Shown here piece by piece: positions 8,727-16,599 of a DNA stretch of 64,000 nucleotides (its first letter is position 1; each line of letters begins with the position of its first letter). The notes below the pieces were generated by a model that was not told the origin of the DNA, ran no database searches, and worked only from the letters and a program-made list of their open reading frames with translations. The stretch covers positions 124,001 through 188,000 of the forward strand of contig NZ_SJZG01000002.1 in NCBI RefSeq assembly GCF_004959775.1, given 5' to 3'. This DNA is from Agromyces sp. H66 (GTDB lineage Bacteria; Actinomycetota; Actinomycetes; Actinomycetales; Microbacteriaceae). Position numbers and translations under genes: made by a program.

Positions 8727-10174
8727 ACTGGGCTCAACCGGTGGAAGCAACACCTGATCGGAGGGTGTTGTGGGAAGACCATCGAATTGGATGAGAGACG
8801 TGACCGGGCGTGCGCCGTTGCGGTCGCCGGGTGCTCCATCACATCCGCGTGCGCGGGAGCGCGAGTTCTGGGAGATGATCAGCACGGGCATGCTCCCGAC
8901 CGAGGCGGGCATCGCGATCGGCGTGGCTCCCGTTGTCGGGTCACGGTGGTTCCGACAATCAGGCGGTATGTCACCGTATTCATGGCCGGCGCCGTCGGGC
9001 CGGTATCTGTCGTTGGCTGAGCGCGAGGAGATCGCGATCCTCAACGCGACCGGCAGCGGAGTCCGTGAGATCGCGAGGGCGCTGCATCGCAATCCGTCGA
9101 CGATCTCGCGAGAACTGCGCCGCAACGCCGCGACGCGGGGCGGGAAGCTGGACTACCGGGCGTCTGTCGCGCAGTGGAAGGCTGAGCTGTTCGCTCGAAG
9201 ACCGAAAGTCGCGAAGCTGGCCGCGAATCCGCGGTTGCGGGAGTACGTGCAGGAGCGGCTGTCGGGCCAGATCCGACGCCCAGATGATCGTGTCGCTCCA
9301 GGGCCGCAGCCGCCGCGATGGACAGGGCAGAACAAGCCGCATCGGAAGGACCGCGGCTGGGTGCAGGGCTGGAGTCCCGAGCAGATCGCGAACCGGATCA
9401 AGCTCGACTTCCCCGATGATGACAGCATGCGCATCAGCCACGAGGCCATCTACCAGGCGCTGTTCATCGAAAGCCGCGGAGCGCTCAAGCGAGAGCTCAT
9501 CCTGTGTCTGCGCACCGGCCGAGCCCTGCGCATGCCGCGGGCGCGATCGAAGCGGGTGCCCTGGGCTCACGTCACCGCCGACGTCCTGATCAGCGAGCGA
9601 CCCGCCGAGGCTGAAGACCGCGCGATCGCCGGTCACCACGAGGGCGACCTCATCATCGGCATCAACAGATCCGCGATCGGGACCGTCGTCGAGCGGACGA
9701 CGGGCTTCACGACATTGGTCCACCTTCCTCGAGAAGATGGCTGGCGAGAACAGCCGATCGTCAAGAACGGCCCGGCGCTGTCCGGCTACGGCGCAGTCTC
9801 GATGAACCGGGCACTTGCGAACGCGATGAGCACCCTGCCCGCGGAACTCAAACGTTCCCTGACCTGGGACCGCGGGAAGGAGATGTCCGCGCATGCTGAA
9901 TTCGCGATCGACACCGGGCTGAAGGTCTACTTCGCCGACCCTCACAGCCCGTGGCAGCGCGGCACGAACGAGAACACGAACGGGCTGCTCCGACAGTACT
10001 TCCCGAAGGGCACCGATCTTTCACGCTGGTCCCCGGACGACCTCGCCGCCGTCGCCCATGCGCTGAACACCCGGCCACGCAAACGCCTCGGCTGGCGCAC
10101 CCCAGCAGAGGCGCTCAATGAGCACCTACATTCGTTACAAACAGGCGGTGTTGCGACGACCAGTTGAATTCGCC
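8727..10174 (+). mobile_element. IS30-family insertion sequence, apparently complete
   Basis: The ends are 28-bp imperfect inverted repeats: the left inner part TCAACCGGTGGAAGCAACACC (8734-8754) matches the reverse complement of GGTGTTGCGACGACCAGTTGA at 10147-10167. A TTG target duplication stands at 8724-8726 and 10175-10177, and removing the 1448-bp element plus one TTG rejoins the interrupted IS3 transposase reading. The left end is followed by a near-inverse copy of itself (about 8762-8789), giving a hairpin just inside the terminus. Confidence 0.88.
8770..10167 (+). CDS. IS30 family transposase
   Basis: A DDE transposase of 465 aa, full length for this actinobacterial IS30 group. The start GTG gives the family N-terminus MGRPSNW...VTGRAPLRSPGAP. 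The helix-turn-helix LAEREEIAILNATGSGVREI followed by ALHRNPSTISRELRRNAATR binds the IS ends. Catalytic residues are visible in HHEGDLIIG (first Asp), LTWDRGKEM (second Asp) and SPWQRGTNENTNGLLRQYFP (Glu). No frameshift or internal stop is present, so it may be active. Confidence 0.93.
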   Translation: MGRPSNWMRDVTGRAPLRSPGAPSHPRAREREFWEMISTGMLPTEAGIAIGVAPVVGSRWFRQSGGMSPYSWPAPSGRYLSLAEREEIAILNATGSGVREIARALHRNPSTISRELRRNAATRGGKLDYRASVAQWKAELFARRPKVAKLAANPRLREYVQERLSGQIRRPDDRVAPGPQPPRWTGQNKPHRKDRGWVQGWSPEQIANRIKLDFPDDDSMRISHEAIYQALFIESRGALKRELILCLRTGRALRMPRARSKRVPWAHVTADVLISERPAEAEDRAIAGHHEGDLIIGINRSAIGTVVERTTGFTTLVHLPREDGWREQPIVKNGPALSGYGAVSMNRALANAMSTLPAELKRSLTWDRGKEMSAHAEFAIDTGLKVYFADPHSPWQRGTNENTNGLLRQYFPKGTDLSRWSPDDLAAVAHALNTRPRKRLGWRTPAEALNEHLHSLQTGGVATTS

Positions 10175-10177
10175 TTG

Positions 10178-10545
10178 CGACCCGGCGTCCGAGTGCGCTC
10201 GGAGCTGATCGGGTAGGACCGGGTGGCCTTGCCGGCCGCGCTCCCAGAGCCCCATCCGCAGCGGGATCATCACGAGCTCGACATGCTTGGTGGTCTGCGC
10301 ATGCCATGCCACGATGCGCTGCGAGAAGACATCGACGATGAACGCGACGCACACCCACCCAGCCCACGTCCGGCAGTAGGTGAAGTCCATCACCCAGGTG
10401 TGATCGGGCCGCAGCGCGGTGAAGTCCCGGTTCAACAGATCCCCGGCGCGTACCCCGTCTTTGGCGGGAACCGTGGTCCGCACGCCCTTGTCGCGGCGGA
10501 TGCCAGACAACCCGAGGGCGCGCATGGCCCGGTCGATCGCTCCTC
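10178..10545 (-). pseudogene. IS3-family transposase OrfB, central part (dead)
   Basis: On the minus strand: AIDRAMRALGLSGIRRDKG, VRTTVPAKDGVRAGDLLNRD, FTALRPDHTWVMDFTYCRTW with the first catalytic Asp, VAFIVDVFSQRIVAWHAQTT, then LRAHSDAGSQ with the second Asp. The reading continues after the IS30 at 8726. Its N-terminal side is fused at about 10545 to an unrelated IS30-type fragment, so the IS3 was already truncated. Confidence 0.82.
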
Positions 10546-10874
10546 GCGAGGCGTTCGGGATCCGGGTGCGGCGGATCAGCCCCTTGCTGGCCAGATCTGC
10601 GATCTGTATCCGCTCTTCCTCGGACAGGAAGCGAGGCGAGATGGGGCGCAGCGCGAGCGGTTCGAGCGGAAGCGCACGACTTTCACCGTGCCATCCTTCC
10701 GACGAACCGTGGTGCCGTCCCGCCAATGTATGCGGCGGTCCGGCTCACACCGACCTCTCGAGCGGCCGCCATCAGCGGCCAGCCCTGCGCGAGCAGTTCC
10801 ATGAACCGGCTCCGCGCCAGCGAGTTCGGCCGCCGGCCCGGACCCTTCGGAATACGACGAGACGACAACAACAT
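10546..10874 (-). pseudogene. N-terminal remnant of a second, different IS30-type transposase
   Basis: Three frames are needed on the minus strand: frame one gives MLLSSRRIPKGPGRRPNSLA and FMELLAQGWPLMAAAREVGV (a HTH); the next gives WRDGTTVRRKDGTVKVV; the third gives LEPLALRPISPRFLSEEERI followed by QIADLASKGL. The order and wording match the N-terminus of IS30-like transposases whose catalytic domain is missing here. Two frameshifts and the fusion to IS3 sequence make it dead. It is not part of the intact IS30 at 8727-10174. Confidence 0.6.
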
Positions 10875-11072
10875 GACCTCCGATTGACGTGATCACGTTG
10901 CGACCATCACTGGAAACCACCCCGCCGCTACTGTCCAGTTTTCAAGCGTCGTCGACAAAGGCGCCTGTGGCAGCTGGAGGCAGTTCTCAGAAGGTTGCAA
11001 CCGCTCAGCATGGTTCGGACATCAGTGATTAAGACCCGGCATCGCGCCGCGTCCAAGACTGGAGGGAACACA

Positions 11073-11759
11073 ATGGCAAAACTGGTGAGAATGGGGGCCG
11101 CAGTCGCGGCGGCATCACTCGCGATGGGGCTTCTGGCCACGTCGCCGACATTCGCAGATGAGCCGTATCCGGACGCCACACCCGGTCAACTCACGGCGAT
11201 CGCCGACGCAGGCGACTTCCTCACCGAGTACGGCGTCGATCAGGCCACACAGGACGCTCTCTTCGAGAAGTTCCTCGCCGGCGAATCGTGGGAGTCGTTC
11301 ACGAGCGCTTCCACGCCGGTGCGCGTCGAGGAGTCCGTCGAGGACGGCCACAACAAGACCGTGTCGTACTACTCGGACGGCTCCGTGGCGGTGTCTCGAA
11401 TCGAGATCCCGGTGGCCAAGGCCAGCAGCGGCGGCGTCAGCACCATGAGTGAGCCGAACGGCTGCACCATCGGCAGCGGGGGCGCACGCACGAACTGCAA
11501 CGTCGACACCTGGGTCGGGCTCATTTCGATGGGCTTCAAGGCCAACTACAATGTCGTGACCAACACTGTTTCCAGCGTTTGGGGTGCATCATGGACTATC
11601 GGCGGCTCGTGCTCGTCGTCTCTGGCTTACCTCGGGCGCCCGAACAGCTACACCGGACTCGAGACCGTTTCGGCCCAGATGTGCGGTGTGCCGTACGCCA
11701 CGTCGTTCAACCTCCAGGTGCAGGTCAGGGGCGGAGTGGCAACCGAAAGCTGGTGGTGA
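11073..11759 (+). CDS. secreted protein, island pair B (exported partner)
   Basis: The ATG at 11073 is preceded by GGAGGG at 6 nt. The 228 aa product has a Sec signal peptide (MAKLVRMGAAVAAASLAMGL..., cleavage after TFA, about residue 28). A helical region (residues 30-80) is followed by a charged stretch and a beta-rich C-terminal domain of about 85 residues with four cysteines (NGCTIG, TNCNVD, GGSCSS, AQMCGV) and the motif WVGLISMGFKANYNVV. This C-terminal domain resembles a broad class of uncharacterised actinobacterial exported proteins. A 35-residue membrane peptide gene begins 5 bp after the stop, and a terminator-like hairpin closes the unit. Confidence 0.78.
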   Translation: MAKLVRMGAAVAAASLAMGLLATSPTFADEPYPDATPGQLTAIADAGDFLTEYGVDQATQDALFEKFLAGESWESFTSASTPVRVEESVEDGHNKTVSYYSDGSVAVSRIEIPVAKASSGGVSTMSEPNGCTIGSGGARTNCNVDTWVGLISMGFKANYNVVTNTVSSVWGASWTIGGSCSSSLAYLGRPNSYTGLETVSAQMCGVPYATSFNLQVQVRGGVATESWW

Positions 11760-11764
11760 TCTAG

Positions 11765-11872
11765 ATGGTCGAATGGCATCTGCTCGTCGCAGGGCAAGTC
11801 GTCCTGCTCGCTGGCGTGGTGACCGCACTCGTGATCTGGGTGCGTCGTCGCAACCACGCTCGGCAGCGGTAG
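11765..11872 (+). CDS. 35-residue single-span membrane peptide, island pair B
   Basis: The reading M-VEWHLLVAGQVVLLAGVVT-ALVIWVRRRNHARQR has one hydrophobic span (residues 6-26) and a strongly basic cytoplasmic tail. It begins 5 nt after the stop of the secreted protein and ends 13 nt before a hairpin, so it is likely translated from the same message. The ribosome site is weak (GGTGGTGAT). Such short peptides could act as immunity proteins, but no family is recognised. Confidence 0.5.
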   Translation: MVEWHLLVAGQVVLLAGVVTALVIWVRRRNHARQR

Positions 11873-11885
11873 CTCGAACTCACAA

Positions 11886-11922
11886 CGAAGGGCGGCTCTC
11901 CTCAAGGAGGGCCTGCCCTTCG
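11886..11922 (+). terminator. hairpin after island pair B
   Basis: CGAAGGGC (11886-11893) pairs with GCCCTTCG (11915-11922); inside, CTCC/GGAG form a second stem around TCAA. No long T run follows, so the termination strength is uncertain. Confidence 0.55.
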
Positions 11923-12294
11923 TGCGCACCTCCGGGTGTCGTAGCGTAGCTCAGCGATGCCTCAGCCCGAGCTGGCCGCACCACGTGGGTGCTGCCGCCA
12001 TGCGTGGTTGAGCCGGCAGGAGGTGGTGCCGGTTTCGGTGATAGTGCCGTTGAAGGTGAGCCGGTCGACGATCGCGGCGCACAGCCGCGGGTCGGTGAAG
12101 GTCTTCGTCCATCCGCTGAAGGCTCGTTCGACGCGATCGCTACGGACGCCTTCTCTTCGCGTTCAGGTGAGGACCTGGAACAGCAGCTCGGCGCCCCTTC
12201 GGTCGAGTTCCATGTAGCCGAGTTCGGGTCTGCTGCACGGATAGGTGACATCTGAGTTGGCTTGCCCTGCGGGGTGGGCTGGAAGGATGTTGCT

Positions 12295-12603
12295 GTGCCC
12301 AAGCCTTACCCGAGTGAGTTCCGTGATGACGTGGTCCGTGTCGCACGGAACCGCGAGCCCGGCGTGACGATCGAGCAGATCGCGCACGACTTCGGGGTCC
12401 ATCCGATGACGCTGCAGAAGTAGCTCCACCGCGCCAAGGTCGACGAAGGGTCGGCGCCCGGCCAGACCCGGACCGAATCGGCGGAGTTGCGTGAGGCGCG
12501 GAAGCGGATCCGGCTCCTCGAGCAGGAGAACGAAGTCCTGCGGCGGGCGGCAGCGTATCTGTCGCAGGCGAACCTGCCGTCAAAAAGTTCTACCCGCTCG
12601 TGA
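12295..12603 (+). pseudogene. IS3 orfA (transposase N-terminal protein) with amber stop
   Basis: From GTG 12295 the reading is PKPYPSEFRDDVVRVARNRE, PGVTIEQIAHDFGVHPMTLQ, K, then TAG at 12421-12423 where the family has tryptophan (TGG), followed by the leucine-zipper-like region RIRLLEQENEVLRRAAAYLS. The A5 run at 12582-12586 is the expected -1 frameshift site joining orfA to the orfB frame (KKFYPLVKEL). The amber stop would prevent synthesis of the fusion transposase, so the element is probably defective unless suppressed. Confidence 0.85.
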
Positions 12604-13466
12604 AGGAGCTCGCCGAGGACAGGAAGATCCCTGTCTCGGTGACGTGCCGGGTGCTCAAGCTCGCCCGCCAGCCCTACTACCGGTGGCTGGCCGACCCGAT
12701 CACCGACGCCGAACTGACGGAGGCGTACCGCGCGAACGCGTTGTTCGACGCCCACCACGACGACCCCGAGTTCGGACACCGGCTCCTGGCCGACGAGGCC
12801 CGCGACGCCGGCCAGGCGATGGCCGACCGGACCGCGTGGCGGATCTGCGCGGACAATGGCTGGTGGTCCGCATTCGGGAAGAAGAAGGCCCGCGGGAAAG
12901 GCCGGCGCCCCGGGCCGCTGGTGCACGACGACCTCGTCGGCCGCGACTTCACCGCCCACGCCCCGAACCAGCTGTGGTTGACGGATATCACCGAGCACTG
13001 GACCGGAGAGGGCAAGCTGTACCTCTGCGCGGTCAAGGACGTCCACTCGAACCGGATCGTCGGCAACTCGATCGATTCGAGGATGAAGTCCCGCCTGGCC
13101 GTCATCGCGATCGAGAACGCCGTCGCCCGCCGCGGTGACGTCGCCGGCTGCATCGTCCACTCCGACAGGGGCAGCCAATTTCGAAGCCGGAAGGTGCTCC
13201 GCACCCTGGCCCGTCACCACATGGTCGGATCGATGGGCAGGGTCGGCGCCGCCGGCGACAACGCGGCCATGGAAAGCTTCTTCAGCCTGCTGCAGAAGAA
13301 CGTCCTCAACCGACGCACTTGGGACACCCGTGAGGAGCTCCGGATCGCGATCGTGACCTGGATCGAGCGGACCTACCACCGGCGCCGCCGCCAACCCCAG
13401 CTCGGGCGTTTGACCCCGATCGAGTTCGAGGCCATCATGAACACGCCAGCCGCACTGGCTGCGTGA
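12600..13466 (+). CDS. IS3 orfB transposase catalytic protein
   Basis: A 288-codon DDE integrase-core reading frame. The HTH_21-type N-terminal region (SVTCRVLKLARQPYYRWLAD) precedes the rve core with catalytic Asp in LWLTDITEHW, Asp in IVHSDRGSQF and Glu in NAAMESFFSLLQKNVL. The GTG at 12600 overlaps the orfA stop, but the natural product should be the orfA-orfB fusion made by -1 frameshifting at the A5 run upstream. Intact in itself. Confidence 0.88.
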   Translation: MKELAEDRKIPVSVTCRVLKLARQPYYRWLADPITDAELTEAYRANALFDAHHDDPEFGHRLLADEARDAGQAMADRTAWRICADNGWWSAFGKKKARGKGRRPGPLVHDDLVGRDFTAHAPNQLWLTDITEHWTGEGKLYLCAVKDVHSNRIVGNSIDSRMKSRLAVIAIENAVARRGDVAGCIVHSDRGSQFRSRKVLRTLARHHMVGSMGRVGAAGDNAAMESFFSLLQKNVLNRRTWDTREELRIAIVTWIERTYHRRRRQPQLGRLTPIEFEAIMNTPAALAA

Positions 13467-13699
13467 CTACAACCTGTCACCTATCCGTGCAGCAGACCCT
13501 TCGTCGATGCAGAGCAGGTCGACGCGGCCGTAGCGGGCGATGGTGCGGGCGAGTTGTTTCTCGTCGGCGGCTTCGACGAGCTCGTTGACGAGCTTGGTCG
13601 CGGGCATCACGCCGGATGCGTGTGAACAGGTCCACGCGCCTTCCCATCTGACCGACTCCTGATTCCGCGCCGCATCGTCCGGGGCGCGGACAACCGTCG

Positions 13700-13742
13700 G
13701 AGGTGGTCCTGACTCAAGCCGGGCTCGATTCAGGACCACCTC
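13700..13742. terminator. 13-bp perfect inverted repeat, possible terminator or IS end
   Basis: GAGGTGGTCCTGA (13700-13712) is exactly inverted at 13730-13742, with a 17-nt loop and GTTTGTTG following. It lies between the istB remnant and the minus-strand hypothetical ORF. It could terminate transcription or be part of a lost IS. Confidence 0.45.
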
Positions 13743-13790
13743 GTTTGTTGAAAGGTCATGATCGATTTGCTCCGTGGTCGCGCAAGGTCG

Positions 13791-14018
13791 TCAGGACGTT
13801 CGTGCGTCGACCGCTGGGTATTTCTGGGCCCAGTGGGAAGCCACCCGTAAAAGACGTGGCTCGCATAGTGAGATGAGAAGTCTGGCTTCGACCTGTTTGG
13901 CAACGAGCTGATGGTCAGGCGTGAGCTCCGCTTCGGCAGAATTTCCGCCCACCGCCCAACCCGTATTGATCAGGGAGCCCGCTACCGCATCCGAGCTGTG
14001 CACGATTTCGCGCCGCAC
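13791..14018 (-). CDS. hypothetical cytoplasmic protein or displaced C-terminal region
   Basis: From GTG 14018 the 75-residue reading is MRREIVHSSDAVAGSLINTG..., rich in helix formers, without membrane spans or cysteine motifs. The same frame is open back to 14105 (reading TDTEEPIRRHWSIAESLERF and GPHPAVWLGV) but has no standard start there, and it overlaps the end of the secreted-protein gene at 14066 in another frame. It may therefore be the rest of a longer gene whose 5' part was lost or frameshifted. No family recognised. Confidence 0.4.
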   Translation of the reverse strand: MRREIVHSSDAVAGSLINTGWAVGGNSAEAELTPDHQLVAKQVEARLLISLCEPRLLRVASHWAQKYPAVDARTS

Positions 14019-14065
14019 CCCAAGCCAAACGGCGGGGTGCGGCCCGAAGCGTTCGAGTGATTCGG

Positions 14066-14521
14066 CTATTGACCAATGTCTTCGAATTGGCTCCTCGGTA
14101 TCGGTTCAGTCAACAGAGGAATCGTGCCGGTGCTGTACTGGGCGCCACAGTCGATAACGCCGCCGTACCCGGCGGATGAAATTCCCGCTGCGTCTGGTGG
14201 ATTGAACGTGACGCTTACGCCGCCCGCCGTGCATCCCCACTGGCCTGCAACGGCGTCCCACGGCACCCGGTCCCACCATGAGGCGACGGCCCTCCAATAC
14301 TCGTTCCGCCCATCGGCAGATTGAGCGAAGTCGCCACTTTCGGGCCGCGGATTCTCGTGAAGAAACTCGACGAGAACCGCCTCGAACTCAGATTGGGAAG
14401 CCGGACTCAGGACGGGCTGATCAACGGGCAGGGGTTCGGTCGCTGCCGCAGCAACTCCACTAACCGCACCGGCCGCTAGTAGGCCGATCCCGAGTATCGT
14501 CGTCCATCGTCGTGAGTGCAT
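14066..14521 (-). CDS. secreted protein, WW-VPWDAVA family member 2
   Basis: A 151 aa exported protein: signal peptide MHSRRWTTILGIGLLAAGAV... ending near AAA-TEP (about residue 28), then a helical stretch and the segment YWRAVASWWDRVPWDAVAGQ-WGC, closely matching YWTDMYHWWKQVPWDAVAEQ-WGC in the neighbouring gene at 14535-15323. It lacks the C-terminal 90-residue extension of that neighbour. The two genes are 13 bp apart on the same strand, so they are tandem paralogues in one operon. Function is unknown; a start further upstream would lack the signal peptide. Confidence 0.72.
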   Translation of the reverse strand: MHSRRWTTILGIGLLAAGAVSGVAAAATEPLPVDQPVLSPASQSEFEAVLVEFLHENPRPESGDFAQSADGRNEYWRAVASWWDRVPWDAVAGQWGCTAGGVSVTFNPPDAAGISSAGYGGVIDCGAQYSTGTIPLLTEPIPRSQFEDIGQ

Positions 14522-14534
14522 CTCGGACCCCCAA

Positions 14535-15323
14535 TCACATCCAAGCGCAGAAAATCCCGTACTGCGACCCGCCGACGACGAATGCAGACGAGAATCTCCC
14601 GCTGTACGCTGCTGACCCTGTCGCATACCAGGTCGCATACAGTCCGCCCGTGCCCAACGCGCTGATGGCGACCTGGGTGCCCTGGGTGCACGAGGACGGA
14701 GACGAGTTGCCGAGGCGAACCTTCCCGGTGATCGTGGAGTTGTATCCGCGCTGATAGCTTGCGGTCAGCGTCGGGCTCCCGCTCGAAGGCCGCGTCAGGC
14801 AATAGTTGTCGTATCCCGGGAGATCGCAGGTCTGCACCGATGCGATGCCAACGTCACTGCGCGTTGCCTCATCGATCGCCGCGCGCTGCATCGAACGAGT
14901 CTCCGGAATCCCGATCCGACCACTGGTGGCCTGGTCCGTCTTGCGATCGCACTTTGCAAAGCCGCCGTACTGCGCGGTGATCGCGCCATCGGCCGATTCG
15001 ATCAGCTCCACCTCCGTGGTGCCCGGCTTGCAGCCCCACTGCTCAGCAACGGCATCCCACGGAACCTGCTTCCACCAGTGATACATATCCGTCCAGTACA
15101 CGTTCCACTCTGCCTGCGGAGCGCTCTGCGCCGGCGGCGTGGGTTCTGGGTTCGCGGATCGGAATGACTCGAGCTCGCTCTCAGCGATGCGTGCCGCACC
15201 GTCCGGATCCGGCTCTGACGCAACCGCAGGCGCGTAGCCCGCGCCCACGATCAGCGCTCCGATCGAGGCGGTCAAGATGACGATCCTCCGCAGCATCCGT
15301 CGCTGCAGCGTGGCGTTCTTCAT
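14535..15323 (-). CDS. secreted protein, WW-VPWDAVA family member 1
   Basis: A 262 aa exported protein with AAAGGG 8 nt before the ATG and a signal peptide (MKNATLQRRMLRRIVILTAS..., cleavage near AVA-SEP, residue 36). Residues 70-120 hold the shared motif with two adjacent tryptophans, VPWDAVAEQWGC and a YGGFAKC partner cysteine. The C-terminal 90 residues are Ser/Gly/Thr-rich with SPSSCTQG, YATWYATGSA and a final FCAWM, resembling small secreted beta-rich proteins of actinobacteria. No characterised domain. It leads the operon with 14066-14521. Confidence 0.77.
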   Translation of the reverse strand: MKNATLQRRMLRRIVILTASIGALIVGAGYAPAVASEPDPDGAARIAESELESFRSANPEPTPPAQSAPQAEWNVYWTDMYHWWKQVPWDAVAEQWGCKPGTTEVELIESADGAITAQYGGFAKCDRKTDQATSGRIGIPETRSMQRAAIDEATRSDVGIASVQTCDLPGYDNYCLTRPSSGSPTLTASYQRGYNSTITGKVRLGNSSPSSCTQGTQVAISALGTGGLYATWYATGSAAYSGRFSSAFVVGGSQYGIFCAWM

Positions 15324-15492
15324 GTGCCAACCCTTTCAACTTCGTTGTCGACACGAGGTCCTATACGAACTCTCGTGAAGGGGCCCCCAGTGTGGCTCAA
15401 TAGGGGATGTCCGGGAGTGGCCAGAAGGTTCCAAAATCTGAGTCCGCGCAGAATCGCCAGAGGATCGTCACGGACATGCGTAGCATTGTGGA

Positions 15493-15699
15493 ATGGACAG
15501 GGAAGACCACAGCGAGGTTCCGTCTTCCGCGGAGGAGCCCCCGTATCAGGCGATCGCCCCGAACCTCGATAAGTTCTCGCGTGCATCGCTCCAACCGGGC
15601 AGCGTAAGCCGGCGGCGAATCGGACGAGCGGTTATCGTGCTCAGTGTCCTGCTACTCGCAGTGATTGCCTTCGTTGCCTGGTCGATATACCTCGCGTAG
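15493..15699 (+). CDS. small C-terminally anchored membrane protein
   Basis: A 68-residue reading (MDREDHSEVPSSAEEPPYQA...) with an acidic N-terminal half and one C-terminal span (AVIVLSVLLLAVIAFVAWSI) preceded by RRRIGR. The ribosome site is weak. It is divergent from the secreted-protein operon at 15323 and lies 170 bp from it. Tail-anchored proteins of this size can be immunity or regulatory peptides, but nothing specific supports this. Confidence 0.45.
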   Translation: MDREDHSEVPSSAEEPPYQAIAPNLDKFSRASLQPGSVSRRRIGRAVIVLSVLLLAVIAFVAWSIYLA

Positions 15700-15779
15700 A
15701 CCCTCCCAGTCCTTTGCACCGTTACCCATAGGACGCCCTACTGCAGCTTTCACCCGAGCCGAATCGCCGATCCGGATGG

Positions 15780-16580
15780 CTACCGCTGCCGCCGTGCGTG
15801 GTTGAGGCGGTAGGAGTCGGTGCCGGTTTCGATGATGGTGCCGTTGAAGGTGAGCCGGTCGACGATCGCGGCGCACAGCCGCGGGTCGGTGGGGGTCTTG
15901 GTCCAGCCGGAGAAGGACTCGTTGGAAGCGATCGCGACGGAGGCCTTCTCCTCGCGTTCGGTGAGGACTTGGAAGAGGAGTTCCGCGCCGCGGCGGTCGA
16001 GCTCCATGTAGCCGAGTTCGTCGATGCAGAGCAGGTCGACGCGGCCGTAGCGGGCGATGGTGCGGGCGAGTTGTTTCTCGTCGGCGGCTTCGACGAGTTC
16101 GTTGACAAGCTTGGTCGCCAACGTGAACTTGACGCAGTAGCCGTGTTCGGCGGCCGCGGTGCCGAGCCCGATCAGGAGGTGGCTCTTGCCGGTGCCGGAG
16201 TCGCCGATCAGGCAGAGCGGGTCGCCGCGGCGGATCCAGTCGCCGGTGGCGAGCGTGTGGATGGTGGCGGCGTTCACGTTTGGGTTCGCGTCGAAGTCGA
16301 AGTCGCCGAGCCACTTGCTCCGGGGGAAGCCCGCGGCTGAGACGCGGCGGATCGTGGAGCGGCGGTCGCGGTCATCGCATTCGGCGAGGAGGAGCTCGGC
16401 GAGGAAGCCGTGGTAGGAGAGCTGTTCCCGTTCGGCGATGCGGATTGCTTCATCCATCACCGCGCGCATGGTCGGAAGCCGGAGCCTTCGGCAGGCTTGG
16501 TCGACGGCGGCCGCGGCGGCTTCCTCGGTCATCCCGCGTTGCCGGCGGAGGGTGGTGGTGATCTTCGTGGGGGCGCTCAT
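15780..16580 (-). CDS. istB: IstB-like AAA+ ATPase of an IS21-family element, orphan
   Basis: A 266 aa IS21 helper ATPase that normally loads the IstA transposase on target DNA. Walker A is GDSGTGKSHLLIGLG (about residues 125-140), Walker B VDLLCIDELGYM, and sensor-like DRLTFNGTIIETGTDSYR is at the C-terminus. ATG 16580 gives MSAPTKITTTLRRQRGMTEE; longer readings are unlikely. No istA is present on either side, so the gene is orphaned. A diverged copy of its last 113 codons lies at 11992-13609 in the same orientation. Confidence 0.9.
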   Translation of the reverse strand: MSAPTKITTTLRRQRGMTEEAAAAAVDQACRRLRLPTMRAVMDEAIRIAEREQLSYHGFLAELLLAECDDRDRRSTIRRVSAAGFPRSKWLGDFDFDANPNVNAATIHTLATGDWIRRGDPLCLIGDSGTGKSHLLIGLGTAAAEHGYCVKFTLATKLVNELVEAADEKQLARTIARYGRVDLLCIDELGYMELDRRGAELLFQVLTEREEKASVAIASNESFSGWTKTPTDPRLCAAIVDRLTFNGTIIETGTDSYRLNHARRQR

Positions 16581-16599
16581 GTTCCGGCCACGTCGGACG

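Larger units (their letters stand above)
12226..13499 (+). mobile_element. IS3-family insertion sequence (1274 bp)
   Basis: Perfect 25-bp terminal inverted repeats: 12226-12250 begins GGGTCTGCTGCACGGATAGG and 13475-13499 is its exact reverse complement. The 3-bp target TTC is duplicated at 12223-12225 and 13500-13502, and excision restores the istB sequence seen at 15780-16580. It carries orfA (with an in-frame amber) and orfB. Confidence 0.93.
11992..13609 (-). pseudogene. IS21-type istB remnant, split by an IS3 element
   Basis: The pieces 13500-13609 and 11992-12225 (minus strand) align with codons of the intact istB at 15780-16580 corresponding to its last 113 residues or so. The Walker B region is kept (LLCIDE... 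reading) but the N-terminal half with Walker A is missing. The left piece has frameshifts relative to the intact copy. An IS3 element lies between the pieces with a TTC duplication. The truncated right edge (13609) runs into unrelated sequence. Confidence 0.85.
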
